In this document: piece after piece, positions 1 through 7,394 of the stretch
How positions within the stretch are numbered: the stretch's first letter is position 1
Layout of the letters: each line of letters opens with the position of its first letter
Assembly (NCBI GenBank): GCA_964527315.1
Contig: CAZGOQ010000039.1
Coordinates: 1-17,742 of the forward strand
Reading direction: 5' to 3'
DNA from: HGM13006 sp964527315
Lineage (GTDB): Bacteria > Bacillota > Clostridia > Oscillospirales > Oscillospiraceae
DNA: 17,742 bases
Notes under the pieces: generated by a model
Seen by the model: the letters and a program-made list of their open reading frames with translations, nothing else
Database searches by the model: none
Told to the model about the DNA's origin: nothing
Program-made: the position numbers and the translations under genes

Positions 1-20
1 TATGAAAGGAGAGGATCCCA

Positions 21-1688
21 ATGAAAAGCGATATTGAGATCGCCCAGGCTTGTCAGATGAAGCATATCCGGGAAATCGCCCAAACTGTGGGCGTGGAGGA
101 GAAGTATCTGGAGCAGTATGGCAATTACAAGGCAAAGATCGACTATAACATGCTCCGGGACGTGGACCGGCCTGATGGAAAGCTGATCCTGGTCACCGCC
201 ATCACCCCCACTCCCGCTGGGGAGGGGAAGACCACCACCACCGTGGGTCTGGCTGATGGCCTGCGGAAGCTGGGAAAAAACGCTGTGGTGGCCCTGCGGG
301 AACCCTCTCTTGGTCCGGTTTTCGGCATGAAGGGCGGCGCCGCCGGCGGCGGCTATGCCCAGGTGGTGCCCATGGAGGACATCAACCTTCACTTCACCGG
401 CGACTTTCATGCCATTGGCGCGGCCAACAACCTGCTGGCCGCCATGCTGGATAACCACATATACCAGGGCAACGCCCTGAACATCGACCCCAAGACTGTC
501 ACCTGGAAGCGCTGCGTGGACATGAACGATCGGCAGCTGCGCCATGTGATCGATGGCATCGGCGGCCGGGTCAACGGCGTGCCCCGGGAGGACGGCTATG
601 ACATCACCGTGGCCACGGAGATCATGGCGGTGTTCTGTCTGGCCAGCTCCATCCATGATCTGAAGGAGCGGCTGGGGCGCATCGTGGTGGCCTATACCTA
701 TGACGGTGTGCCTGTGACAGCCAAGGACCTGAAGGCTGTGGGGGCCATGGCGGCCCTTCTGAAGGATGCCTTGAAGCCCAATTTGGTCCAGACCCTGGAG
801 GGGACACCGGCTTTTGTCCATGGCGGGCCATTCGCCAACATCGCCCACGGCTGCAACTCTGTGCTGGCCACCCGCATGGCCATGCGCCTTGGCGATTACG
901 CCGTGACGGAGGCCGGCTTCGGCGCGGACCTGGGCGCGGAGAAATTCCTGGACATCAAGTGCCGCTACGCGGGGTTTACCCCCAACGCGGTGGTCATAGT
1001 GGCCACCGTCCGGGCATTGAAGATGCACGGCGGCCTGTCCAAGACCGAGCTGGGCCAAGAGGATCTGGATGCCTTGGAGAAGGGCATGCCCAACCTGCTG
1101 CGGCATGTGGAGAACATCAAGAATGTCTACGGCCTCCCGGCGGTGGTGGCCGTCAATCGCTTCCCCACGGATACGGACGCGGAGGTGGACCGCATCATCG
1201 CCAAGTGCAGAGAGCTGGGCGTGAACGTGGTGCTCAGCGATGTGTGGGCCAAGGGCGGCGAGGGTGGCATAGCCTTGGCGGAAGAGGTGGTCCGTCTGTG
1301 CGAGCAGAGCGCCGACTTTAAGTTCAGCTATGAGCTGGATGAGACTTTGGAGGATAAGATTGGCGCCATCGTAAGGCGCATTTACCACGGCGATGGCGTC
1401 ACGTTCACGGCCAACGCCAAGAAGCAGATCGCCCGGCTGACGGAGCTGGGCTTTGGAGGCCTGCCGGTGTGCGTGGCCAAGACCCAGTACAGCTTTTCTG
1501 ACAATGCGGCCCTGCTGGGGGCTCCGGACAACTTTACTGTGACGGTGAAAGAGGTCAAGGTTTCCGCGGGCGCCGGCTTTGTGGTGGTGCTGACCGGGGA
1601 CATCATGACCATGCCCGGTCTGCCCAAGGCACCCGCAGCGGAGAAGATTGATGTGGACGACCGGGGCGTCATCTCCGGGCTGTTTTGA
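21..1688 (+). CDS. fhs: Formate--tetrahydrofolate ligase
   Basis: Cytosolic enzyme that joins formate to tetrahydrofolate using ATP, giving 10-formyl-THF for one-carbon metabolism (purine synthesis, the methyl branch of the Wood-Ljungdahl pathway in acetogens). The 555-aa length is normal for the family. A glycine-rich P-loop-like segment, TPTPAGEGKTTTT, lies near residues 62-74 and is the family's ATP-site signature. The GG-rich segment after GPVFGMKGGAAGGG (about residues 98-112) is also typical. The start is supported by AAAGGAGAGG a few bases upstream. The next gene begins 6 bp after the stop, so the two are probably co-transcribed. Upstream sequence is cut by the window start. Identity is essentially certain from motifs and length. 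Confidence 0.97.
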   Translation: MKSDIEIAQACQMKHIREIAQTVGVEEKYLEQYGNYKAKIDYNMLRDVDRPDGKLILVTAITPTPAGEGKTTTTVGLADGLRKLGKNAVVALREPSLGPVFGMKGGAAGGGYAQVVPMEDINLHFTGDFHAIGAANNLLAAMLDNHIYQGNALNIDPKTVTWKRCVDMNDRQLRHVIDGIGGRVNGVPREDGYDITVATEIMAVFCLASSIHDLKERLGRIVVAYTYDGVPVTAKDLKAVGAMAALLKDALKPNLVQTLEGTPAFVHGGPFANIAHGCNSVLATRMAMRLGDYAVTEAGFGADLGAEKFLDIKCRYAGFTPNAVVIVATVRALKMHGGLSKTELGQEDLDALEKGMPNLLRHVENIKNVYGLPAVVAVNRFPTDTDAEVDRIIAKCRELGVNVVLSDVWAKGGEGGIALAEEVVRLCEQSADFKFSYELDETLEDKIGAIVRRIYHGDGVTFTANAKKQIARLTELGFGGLPVCVAKTQYSFSDNAALLGAPDNFTVTVKEVKVSAGAGFVVVLTGDIMTMPGLPKAPAAEKIDVDDRGVISGLF

Positions 1689-1694
1689 GACGCA

Positions 1695-2360
1695 ATGGGA
1701 AAGGGAAAGCTGATCGTTATCGAGGGGCTGGACGGCAGCGGCAAGGCCACCCAGGCAAAGCTGCTGTATGAGGCGCTTCAGGGCAGAGGCGTTCCGGTCC
1801 GCGCCGTATCGTTCCCGGACTATGGGAGCGATTCCTCCGCTTTGGTACGGATGTATCTGAGCGGGGATTTCGGGAAGGAACCGGGCGATGTGAACGCTTA
1901 CGCGGCCTCCGCCTTCTACGCGGTGGACCGCTATGCCAGCTTTAAAAAGGACTGGCAGGGGTTTTATGAGACTGGCGGTGTGGTGGTAGCCGACAGGTAT
2001 ACCACTTCCAACGCCATCCATCAGTGCTCCAAGCTGCCCGAGGACCAGTGGCAGGGGTTTCTGGAGTGGCTGTTCCATTTTGAGTATGACCTTCTAAGCA
2101 TACCGGCCCCGGATACGGTCATATATCTTCAGGTGGATACGGCTGTCAGTCAAAGCCTGCTGTTGAAGCGCTATGGGGGCGATGAGAGCAGGGAGGATAT
2201 CCATGAGGGCGACAGGCGTTATATGGACCGCTCAAGAATGGCGGCAGAGTATTGCAGCGAAAAGCTGGACTGGACGACGCTGCGCTGCGTCAAAGACGGT
2301 GTGATGCGAAGTGTCGGGGATATACACCGGGAGATCATGTCCTGCCTGCCGCCGCTGTGA
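1695..2360 (+). CDS. tmk: Thymidylate kinase-like nucleoside monophosphate kinase
   Basis: Probably phosphorylates dTMP to dTDP with ATP in dTTP synthesis. The 221-aa protein starts MGKGKLIVIEGLDGSGKATQ, the N-terminal P-loop of the dTMP kinase family, and has the family's ADRYTTSNA (DRY-type) segment near residue 98. The residue after the P-loop lysine is Ala rather than the usual Ser/Thr (GSGKAT, residues 14-19). The central region (FHFEYDLLSIPAPDTVIYLQVD) matches the usual 'P.PD..i.L.vd' stretch. The gene follows fhs by 6 bp and lacks a strong ribosome site of its own, which suggests translation coupled to fhs. It could be a paralogue rather than the sole housekeeping Tmk. Confidence 0.85.
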   Translation: MGKGKLIVIEGLDGSGKATQAKLLYEALQGRGVPVRAVSFPDYGSDSSALVRMYLSGDFGKEPGDVNAYAASAFYAVDRYASFKKDWQGFYETGGVVVADRYTTSNAIHQCSKLPEDQWQGFLEWLFHFEYDLLSIPAPDTVIYLQVDTAVSQSLLLKRYGGDESREDIHEGDRRYMDRSRMAAEYCSEKLDWTTLRCVKDGVMRSVGDIHREIMSCLPPL

Positions 2361-2486
2361 TGGGGTGCGGCAAAGCCGTGTGATCGAGGCCCGGCGGGAT
2401 GCGCTGGATGCGTTATTTTGTTGAAATGATACAAAGCGCAATTATTTTTCAAACAAGGCACTAAATATATTTAGGGGGAATATACT

Positions 2487-4250
2487 ATGGCACTGACGAC
2501 CAATCAGCATTTACTCCGTTGGATCGACCGCTGTGCTGCCCTGTGCCGCCCGGATGAGGTGGTATGGGTGGACGGTAGCGAAGAGCAGCTGGAGCAGCTG
2601 CGGCAGAAGGCTGTTGAGGCGGGTGTGCTTATCCGTCTCGATCAGGAAAAGCTGCCTGGCTGCGTATATCACCGCAGCGATCCCAGCGATGTGGCCCGGG
2701 TGGAGGGGCGCACCTTTATATGCTGTCAGAAGCAGGAGGACGCCGGCCCCACCAACAACTGGATGGCGCCGGAGGAAATGAAAGCGCTGCTGCGCGGCAT
2801 CTATGACGGCTGTATGACAGGACGGACCATGTATGTGATCCCGTACTCTATGTCCGTAGTGGGCTCTCCCTTCGCTAAGTACGGCATCGAGCTGACAGAT
2901 AGTATCTATGTGGTCCTGTCCATGGCCATCATGACCCGAATGGGGCGGCAGGTCCTTGACGCTATAGGTGACAGCCCGGAGTTTATCAAGGGTCTTCATG
3001 CCTCTGCGGATCTGGACCCTGAGAAGCGGTATATCGCCCACTTCCCGGAGGAAAACTACATCATGTCCGTCAACTCCGCCTATGGGGGCAACGCCCTGCA
3101 GGGGAAGAAGTGCTTCGCGCTGCGCATCGCCTCCTGCCTGGGCAGGGACGAGGGATGGCTGGCCGAGCATATGCTCATCTTGGGTGTGCAGGACCCTCGG
3201 GGGAAGATCCGCTATGTGTGCGGCGCCTTTCCCTCTGCCTGCGGAAAGACCAATCTGGCCATGCTTATCCCGCCCCAGGTCTATCGGGAGAGGGGCTGGA
3301 AATGTTGGACGGTGGGCGACGATATCGCCTGGCTGCGGCCCGGCCCGGATGGCAGGCTGTGGGCGGTGAATCCGGAGAACGGCTTTTTCGGCGTGGCTCC
3401 CGGAACCAGTGAGAAAACCAATCCCAATGCCCTGGCAAGCTGCCGGAAAAACAGTATTTTTACCAACGTGGTGCTAAAAAAAGACGGCACTGTCTGGTGG
3501 GAGGGGATGGACAAAAAACCGCCCACGGACGCGCTCAATTGGAAAGGCGAGCCTTGGGACCCGTCCGACGGCTCTAAGGGTGCGCATCCCAATTCCCGGT
3601 TCACCGCCCCGGCGGAAAACTGCCCCTGCATCAGTCCGGAGTTCAACAATCCGCAGGGCGTGCCTATCTCCGCCATCATCTTCGGCGGCCGCCGTCCCAA
3701 GACCGTGCCATTGGTATATCAGAGCAGAGATTGGGCCCACGGCGTGTTTGTCGGCTCCGTGATGGGCTCGGAGAAGACTGCCGCTGCCGAAGGGCAGGTG
3801 GGCGAACTGCGCCGGGACCCCATGGCCATGCTGCCCTTCTGCGGCTATCACATGGCGGATTACTGGCAGCACTGGCTGGATATGGAAAAGCTGCTGACGG
3901 ATCCCCCAAAAATTTTCAATGTCAACTGGTTCCGCACTGACGATCAAGGCAACTTCATGTGGCCGGGCTTTGGCGATAACCTCCGTGTGCTGGAGTGGAT
4001 TCTAAAGCGCTGCGAGGGACGCGTCGGCGCGGAGGAGACGCCGCTGGGGTATCTGCCCAGGCCGGAGGATATCGACCTCACAGGACTGAATGACGTGTCG
4101 CCCGATATGCTCCGGACGCTGGTCACGGTGGAGAGCTCGCAGTGGCGGGATGAGGTGGCCGATATCAGAGAGCATTACAAAAAGTTTGGGGATAAACTTC
4201 CTCAGGAGTTGATGGACTGTTTGAAGCTCCTGGAGGAGTGGGTATCATAA
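2487..4250 (+). CDS. pckG: Phosphoenolpyruvate carboxykinase (GTP)
   Basis: Interconverts oxaloacetate plus GTP with PEP, CO2 and GDP in the cytosol, for gluconeogenesis or, in fermenters, CO2 fixation toward C4 acids. The 587-aa length fits the GTP-dependent family. Clear motifs are FPSACGKTNLAML (GTP P-loop containing the hyper-reactive Cys, about residues 247-259), the GDDIAW kinase-2/metal motif shortly after, YGGNALQGKKCFALRIAS upstream and FGGRRPKTVPLV further on. GTP rather than ATP use is inferred from the SACGKTN form. A TTAGGGGG ribosome site precedes the ATG. The 126-bp gap to tmk suggests its own promoter; TTGAAA at 2421-2426 is a possible -35 but no convincing -10 was found. Confidence 0.97.
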   Translation: MALTTNQHLLRWIDRCAALCRPDEVVWVDGSEEQLEQLRQKAVEAGVLIRLDQEKLPGCVYHRSDPSDVARVEGRTFICCQKQEDAGPTNNWMAPEEMKALLRGIYDGCMTGRTMYVIPYSMSVVGSPFAKYGIELTDSIYVVLSMAIMTRMGRQVLDAIGDSPEFIKGLHASADLDPEKRYIAHFPEENYIMSVNSAYGGNALQGKKCFALRIASCLGRDEGWLAEHMLILGVQDPRGKIRYVCGAFPSACGKTNLAMLIPPQVYRERGWKCWTVGDDIAWLRPGPDGRLWAVNPENGFFGVAPGTSEKTNPNALASCRKNSIFTNVVLKKDGTVWWEGMDKKPPTDALNWKGEPWDPSDGSKGAHPNSRFTAPAENCPCISPEFNNPQGVPISAIIFGGRRPKTVPLVYQSRDWAHGVFVGSVMGSEKTAAAEGQVGELRRDPMAMLPFCGYHMADYWQHWLDMEKLLTDPPKIFNVNWFRTDDQGNFMWPGFGDNLRVLEWILKRCEGRVGAEETPLGYLPRPEDIDLTGLNDVSPDMLRTLVTVESSQWRDEVADIREHYKKFGDKLPQELMDCLKLLEEWVS

Positions 4251-4277
4251 AAATTTATAGAAGCGGCAAAATGACTG

Positions 4278-4306
4278 TTGACATTTCGCTCCGTTTGTGT
4301 TACATT
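4278..4306 (+). promoter_or_regulatory. Sigma-A-type promoter of tRNA-Leu
   Basis: TTGACA at 4278-4283, a 17-bp spacer, then TACATT at 4301-4306. Transcription would start about 25 bp before the tRNA 5' end at 4339. The perfect -35 and optimal spacing make this the likely tRNA promoter. It lies outside the element, so the tRNA stays host-controlled after integration. Confidence 0.8.
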
Positions 4307-4338
4307 ATCTGGGCGTCAGGAAATTGGCGCCCCGGTAT

Positions 4339-4426
4339 GCGCGAGTGGTGGAATTGGCAGACTCGCTAGATTCAGGTTCTAGTGTGCATTACGCACGTGC
4401 GGGTTCAAGTCCCGCCTCGCGCACCA
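4339..4426 (+). tRNA. tRNA-Leu(CAG)
   Basis: An 88-nt tRNA with encoded CCA. The acceptor stem pairs GCGCGAG (4339-4345) with CTCGCGC (4416-4422), with discriminator A4423 and CCA at 4424-4426. The anticodon stem CTAGA/TCTAG encloses loop TTCAGGT, giving anticodon CAG, which reads CUG. The long variable arm (GTGC..GCAC type) and the GGTTCAAGTCC T-arm are typical of type II leucine tRNAs. Its 3' end is the integration target of the downstream element, and integration leaves the tRNA intact. Confidence 0.97.
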
Positions 4427-4428
4427 AA
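4404..4428. other. attL core (left 25-bp direct repeat)
   Basis: Begins TTCAAGTCCCGCC and ends GCGCACCAAA, covering the T-loop to CCA end of the tRNA plus two A's. It is identical over 25 bases to 17386-17410. The identity breaks on both sides (GGG before versus CAA; TG after versus CC), which fixes the core limits. Confidence 0.95.
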
Positions 4429-4430
4429 TG

Positions 4431-4465
4431 AAAAACCCGCTAGCTTCTAGGGCTGGCGGGTTTTT
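4431..4465 (+). terminator. Bidirectional rho-independent terminator carried by the element
   Basis: AAAAACCCGC (4431-4440) pairs with GCGGGTTTTT (4456-4465). Four further pairs (TAGC with GGCTG, one being G-U) extend the stem around loop 4445-4451. The 5' A-run and 3' T-run allow termination both of the tRNA and of the leftward integrase gene (stop at 4517). It lies just inside the element, so it replaces the native tRNA terminator that integration displaced to 17417. Confidence 0.88.
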
Positions 4466-4484
4466 GTATGCTCTTGAATATGCT

Positions 4485-4508
4485 GTTTTCCCTTACTTTT
4501 TCCCTTTA
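4485..4508. promoter_or_regulatory. Candidate integrase arm-type site, left copy
   Basis: This 24-bp sequence (GTTTTCCCTTAC then TTTTTCCCTTTA) matches 17246-17269 at 23 of 24 positions, in the same orientation. Each copy contains two TTTCCCTT units about 12 bp apart. It lies 57 bp inside attL, next to the integrase stop codon. Arm-type role is inferred from position near both att cores; such sites are known for lambda-type integrases. Confidence 0.6.
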
Positions 4509-4516
4509 CAGATTCT

Positions 4517-5743
4517 CTATGCTTCTTTTGGGAGCTGGGAATCGTCTTTTTTGAGGCCGTCAATGAAGCTGTCCATGCGGTTGGCGCTGTCCTTTTTCAT
4601 CTGCTCGGTGACGTGCGCGTAAGTGTCCAGGGTAAATGCTGCTGTATGGTGGCCAAGATTGCCCTGGACTGTTTTGATATCGTCACCGGATCGGAGAGCG
4701 GCCACAGCGTAACTATGTCGGAGATCGTGAAATCGGGCAGACGGGACGCCGGCGGCCTCGGCCAGCTTTTTGAATTTGAGGTACACAGTCTGGGCGCTCA
4801 AATGTCCACCTATCGCATTTGTGAATACAAGATTCATGCAGTTATTCCATGCCTGTCCCGCTCTTAGACGGCTTTCCAGCTGCCGCTTGCGCTGATCCTT
4901 GAGCAGCTGCATAACATACCGAGCGGGAACTATGATCCGTGCTTTCCCGTTCTTCGTGCTGACCAACTCATATATGCCGCCGGTGCCGCGCCGCTTCTGA
5001 AGCTGCTGCTTGATGGTGATCTTCCCGTTTTTGAAGTCGACGCAGTCCCAGGTCAGGCCGAGGACTTCACCCTCTCTCATGCCTGTAAACAGCGTGACCA
5101 AATAGATTGTTTCATATTCATGCCCCTTGATGACTTCGAGGAATGCTCTCATTTCCTTATCGTCGAGGGGCTTTATTTCGGCCTTTTCTACCTTTGGGAG
5201 GTCAGGACGGTTAGCGGGATTATGTCGGATATATCCAAGTGCCACAGCCTTCTCGAGTGCCTTGTGAAGTGTTCCGTGCACATTCTTCTTCGTCTTTGCG
5301 GAGAGTGGCTCGCCGGTCTTCTGATTCTTCAGGCCATTGTATAGATGCTGGACGTCTACAGGAGAGAGTGCGGACAGGCGAAGCGCACCGATGGCAGGTT
5401 TGATATGGTGATCGATGTTGGTCTTGTATGCTTCAACGGTCCGGGGCTTTACGCTGTTCAGATACTCTTTTGTCCATATATCGAGCCATTGCCCGACAGT
5501 CATTTTGGAGGGTTCAAAGTATTCGTTGTCATTCACAGCCACGGCCGCGGCCTGCATCTTCTCCCGGACTTCCTTCTGTGTCTTACCGCTAAAAGACTTC
5601 TGCACCTGCTTGCCGGTGCCTGGATCGCGGCCGATGGTGACACGGGCCTCCCAGTAGGTGTATGACTTCCTGCCGCGGTTGACGGTTTTTTTGCGGATCG
5701 TCCCGCTCCCCTGGGCGGCGCGGGTGTTACTCTTCCTGGGCAT
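4517..5743 (-). CDS. int: Tyrosine recombinase integrase
   Basis: Site-specific recombinase that would integrate and excise the element at tRNA-Leu. The 408-aa protein has an N-terminal arm-binding region (residues about 10-70, with WEARVTIGRDPGTGKQVQKSF), a core-binding domain (about 80-180) and a C-terminal catalytic domain. Catalytic residues seen are R223 (TGMREGE), K264 or K267 (STKNGK), H339 and R342 (HDLRHS), H365 (GNLGHH) and Y375 (TLDTYAHV). The full set argues that it is active. GGGAGG precedes the ATG. Its first 17 bases overlap the end of the repressor gene, so both come from one leftward transcript that ends at the attL-side terminator. Confidence 0.96.
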   Translation of the reverse strand: MPRKSNTRAAQGSGTIRKKTVNRGRKSYTYWEARVTIGRDPGTGKQVQKSFSGKTQKEVREKMQAAAVAVNDNEYFEPSKMTVGQWLDIWTKEYLNSVKPRTVEAYKTNIDHHIKPAIGALRLSALSPVDVQHLYNGLKNQKTGEPLSAKTKKNVHGTLHKALEKAVALGYIRHNPANRPDLPKVEKAEIKPLDDKEMRAFLEVIKGHEYETIYLVTLFTGMREGEVLGLTWDCVDFKNGKITIKQQLQKRRGTGGIYELVSTKNGKARIIVPARYVMQLLKDQRKRQLESRLRAGQAWNNCMNLVFTNAIGGHLSAQTVYLKFKKLAEAAGVPSARFHDLRHSYAVAALRSGDDIKTVQGNLGHHTAAFTLDTYAHVTEQMKKDSANRMDSFIDGLKKDDSQLPKEA

Positions 5744-6419
5744 TCAATACCTCCCTCAACACTTCCTTGAAAGCGTTATATCCCGTAACCCTTCTGATTA
5801 AGTCAGACAATTCATTTTCAGCGCTTGTGAGATTGGTTTCGATTAGTTCGTCTATGCGCAATATCCTTACCGGATAACCCATCTCATGTGATAGGTCAAG
5901 CGACTTTAAATTTAGATCGATGGATCTTGAATAAAATGCTGCCCCTCCGTCGGTCGAAAGCTCCTGCTTTGCTTTGACGATATTGTTTATCAGCGCTTGG
6001 CATCGTTCTAGGAATTCATCAAATGAGGGGTCACAAATTAAGGCTGATAGTAAGGAACTGGAGGGCTCGCAAGAAGGAAATATATCTGATGCTGGTATTT
6101 GTGGGCGTGAAGAATCAGAGTAGGATTTGATATGCCGAACAGCGTCTGGAGTCAACCCTAACTCATCGACAATGGATGGCCTAATAGATGGATCATTTGA
6201 TGATCCGATAAGATAATCAAGCGAAACACCGTAATGGTTGGCGAGGGTAACGATTTTGTCATACCCAACGGATCGGGTCTCTTCATCATTTTCAAGGTTT
6301 GAAATCATAGATTCATAAATACCCGTATCTTTATGAACAGCTTTTGTGGTTTGGTTGCCGTGCTTATTGTGTACTGTGCGAGCGTCTTTAAAGCGCTCAC
6401 CTCGTGAGAGAACTATCAT
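5727..6419 (-). CDS. Phage-type XRE-family repressor
   Basis: Likely represses the divergent early operon and keeps the element dormant. The start at 6419 (MIVLSRGERF) is chosen because AGGAGG lies at 6425-6430, 5 bp upstream; the longer reading frame up to 6500 has no such site. The resulting 230-aa protein has an N-terminal HTH_3-like domain (about residues 8-72, ending VTLANHYGVSLDYLIG). Its C-terminal half (about 90-230) is not recognised and shows no clear S24 Ser/Lys protease motifs, so induction may not follow the LexA-type self-cleavage route. The gene overlaps int by 17 bp. In a satellite this position would hold the Stl-type master repressor; that is an inference. Confidence 0.85.
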   Translation of the reverse strand: MIVLSRGERFKDARTVHNKHGNQTTKAVHKDTGIYESMISNLENDEETRSVGYDKIVTLANHYGVSLDYLIGSSNDPSIRPSIVDELGLTPDAVRHIKSYSDSSRPQIPASDIFPSCEPSSSLLSALICDPSFDEFLERCQALINNIVKAKQELSTDGGAAFYSRSIDLNLKSLDLSHEMGYPVRILRIDELIETNLTSAENELSDLIRRVTGYNAFKEVLREVLNAQEE

Positions 6420-6547
6420 ATTATCCTCCTGTTCCATAAACGGAAGTTCTTGATTGTGTTTCTGAAAGTGTTTTTTATTTGGAAAATACGGCACAGGCAT
6501 TGTTAGTGTGGTAAATATAGAACAACAGCAACAACAATTCCAAAATC

Positions 6548-6576
6548 AGAATAACACGTGATGGGATAGTTGTCAA
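6548..6576 (-). promoter_or_regulatory. Leftward promoter for repressor-integrase operon
   Basis: On the minus strand, a perfect TTGACA (plus 6571-6576) is followed by a 17-bp spacer and TATTCT (plus 6548-6553). The expected leader is about 120 nt before the repressor ATG at 6419. The leader contains a CAACA-rich stretch (plus 6521-6537). The promoter sits between the divergent repressor and early-operon genes, where repressor operators are expected. Confidence 0.82.
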
Positions 6577-6595
6577 TAAGAACAGGAGGTTTGAT

Positions 6596-6781
6596 ATGAA
6601 AAACAAGCGCATTCGGGATACGGCGGAAAAATGCGGCGTTCGGCTTTGGGAAGTTGCAGAACGATACGGGATCAACGACAGCAATTTCAGCAGAAAGCTC
6701 AGAAATGAATTGCCGGATGAGGAACAGGATCGGATCGTTGGACTTATTCATGAGATTGCAGCTCAGAAAGCGGAGGTATAA
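6596..6781 (+). CDS. Small HTH-like early protein (Cro-position)
   Basis: A 61-aa protein, the first gene of the rightward operon, with a strong ribosome site (AGGAGG 8 bp before ATG). Residues 5-35 (IRDTAEKCGVRLWEVAERYGINDSNFSRKL, quoted in parts) look like a helix-turn-helix: an alpha helix, a GVRLWEVAERYGI turn and a recognition helix DSNFSRKL. It then ends in an acidic helix. Similar small proteins open the early operon of many Firmicutes temperate elements. A Cro-like or accessory DNA-binding role is inferred from position only. Confidence 0.8.
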   Translation: MKNKRIRDTAEKCGVRLWEVAERYGINDSNFSRKLRNELPDEEQDRIVGLIHEIAAQKAEV

Positions 6782-6783
6782 GA

Positions 6784-6963
6784 ATGGAAAAGCTAGCGTT
6801 ATCGCCTGCGGAGGCGGCAGAGGTAATCGGTGTTTCAATGCCGACAATGTATGATCTTTGTCATCGAGCAGACTTCCCATCGTTTCGGCTCGGTCGGAAA
6901 ATTCTAATTCCGGTGGATCCCCTGCGGGAGTGGGCGAACAGAAGAGCGCTGGAGGTAAGCTGA
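6784..6963 (+). CDS. Excisionase/MerR-like HTH protein
   Basis: A 59-aa protein (MEKLALSPAEAAEVIGVSMP at the start, ending RRALEVS). The order LSPAEAAEVIGVSMPTMYDLC then FPSFRLGRKILIPVDPLREW is the winged-HTH pattern of excisionase/DNA-binding family proteins (HTH_17-like). GGAGG at 6772-6776 lies 7 bp before the ATG. The stop TGA shares its last base with the next gene's ATG, so the genes are translationally coupled. It would bend att DNA and direct the integrase toward excision. A purely regulatory AlpA-like role is also possible. Confidence 0.82.
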   Translation: MEKLALSPAEAAEVIGVSMPTMYDLCHRADFPSFRLGRKILIPVDPLREWANRRALEVS

Positions 6964-7394
6964 TGAGCAAAGATAATAAAAAGGCCCGCTCTGATGGGGC
7001 AACATCGGAGCAGGCCGGGAAGCAAGCCAACGGTTGTGAGAACTGCGGCAATAGTGCTTCCGCCCTCGATCTTATCATGAACGAGGAGACGGAGCAAGCC
7101 TTAATTGTGGACTATATACCTGTGGGGGAACGAAATGCCCTAACGGCGTCCGAATTGTCCCGGTTCATGGGAACGGATCGACGGGATGTCACCCGCAGTA
7201 TACAGGCTGCACGGCTTCGCGGTGTTCCCATTTGCGCGTCCTGTGGATGGCCCAGGGGATTCTATATGGCGGAAGATCCTGACGAGCTGCGCCGATATCT
7301 TCAGCGTTTTCGCGGACGCCTCGGGGAAATCTTGCGCACCTATAAGGCGCTGAAAAGATTCTTGAAAAAATGGGAGGCGGTGTGCGATGGCTGA
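6963..7394 (+). CDS. Winged-helix protein of phage replication module
   Basis: 143 aa, starting at 6963 where ATG overlaps the preceding TGA and follows GGAGG; the upstream extension of this frame is another gene read in a different frame. Residues about 58-110 (ALTASELSRFMGTDRRDVTR, then RLRGVPICAS and GFYMAEDPDELRRY) form a winged-helix domain common in Firmicutes phage replication modules. A basic C-terminal helix follows. Two CxxC pairs, CENC (25-28) and CASC (91-94), might bind zinc. The 8-bp overlap with the next gene indicates an operon. Its exact role is unknown; it may assist origin recognition or regulation. Confidence 0.82.
   Translation: MSKDNKKARSDGATSEQAGKQANGCENCGNSASALDLIMNEETEQALIVDYIPVGERNALTASELSRFMGTDRRDVTRSIQAARLRGVPICASCGWPRGFYMAEDPDELRRYLQRFRGRLGEILRTYKALKRFLKKWEAVCDG

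Noticed and set aside
2511..3947. Long antisense frames within pckG
   Set aside because: They are shadows of a clear PEP carboxykinase gene, a common result of GC-rich codon use.
6489..6517. Rightward early promoter at TGgTAAATA (6512-6517)
   Set aside because: The extended -10 is fair but no acceptable -35 exists at 16-18 bp. A rightward promoter must be nearby but I could not place it.
6503..7078. Leftward 191-aa frame over the early operon start
   Set aside because: It is antisense to three genes with ribosome sites and recognisable HTH domains, so it is a shadow frame.
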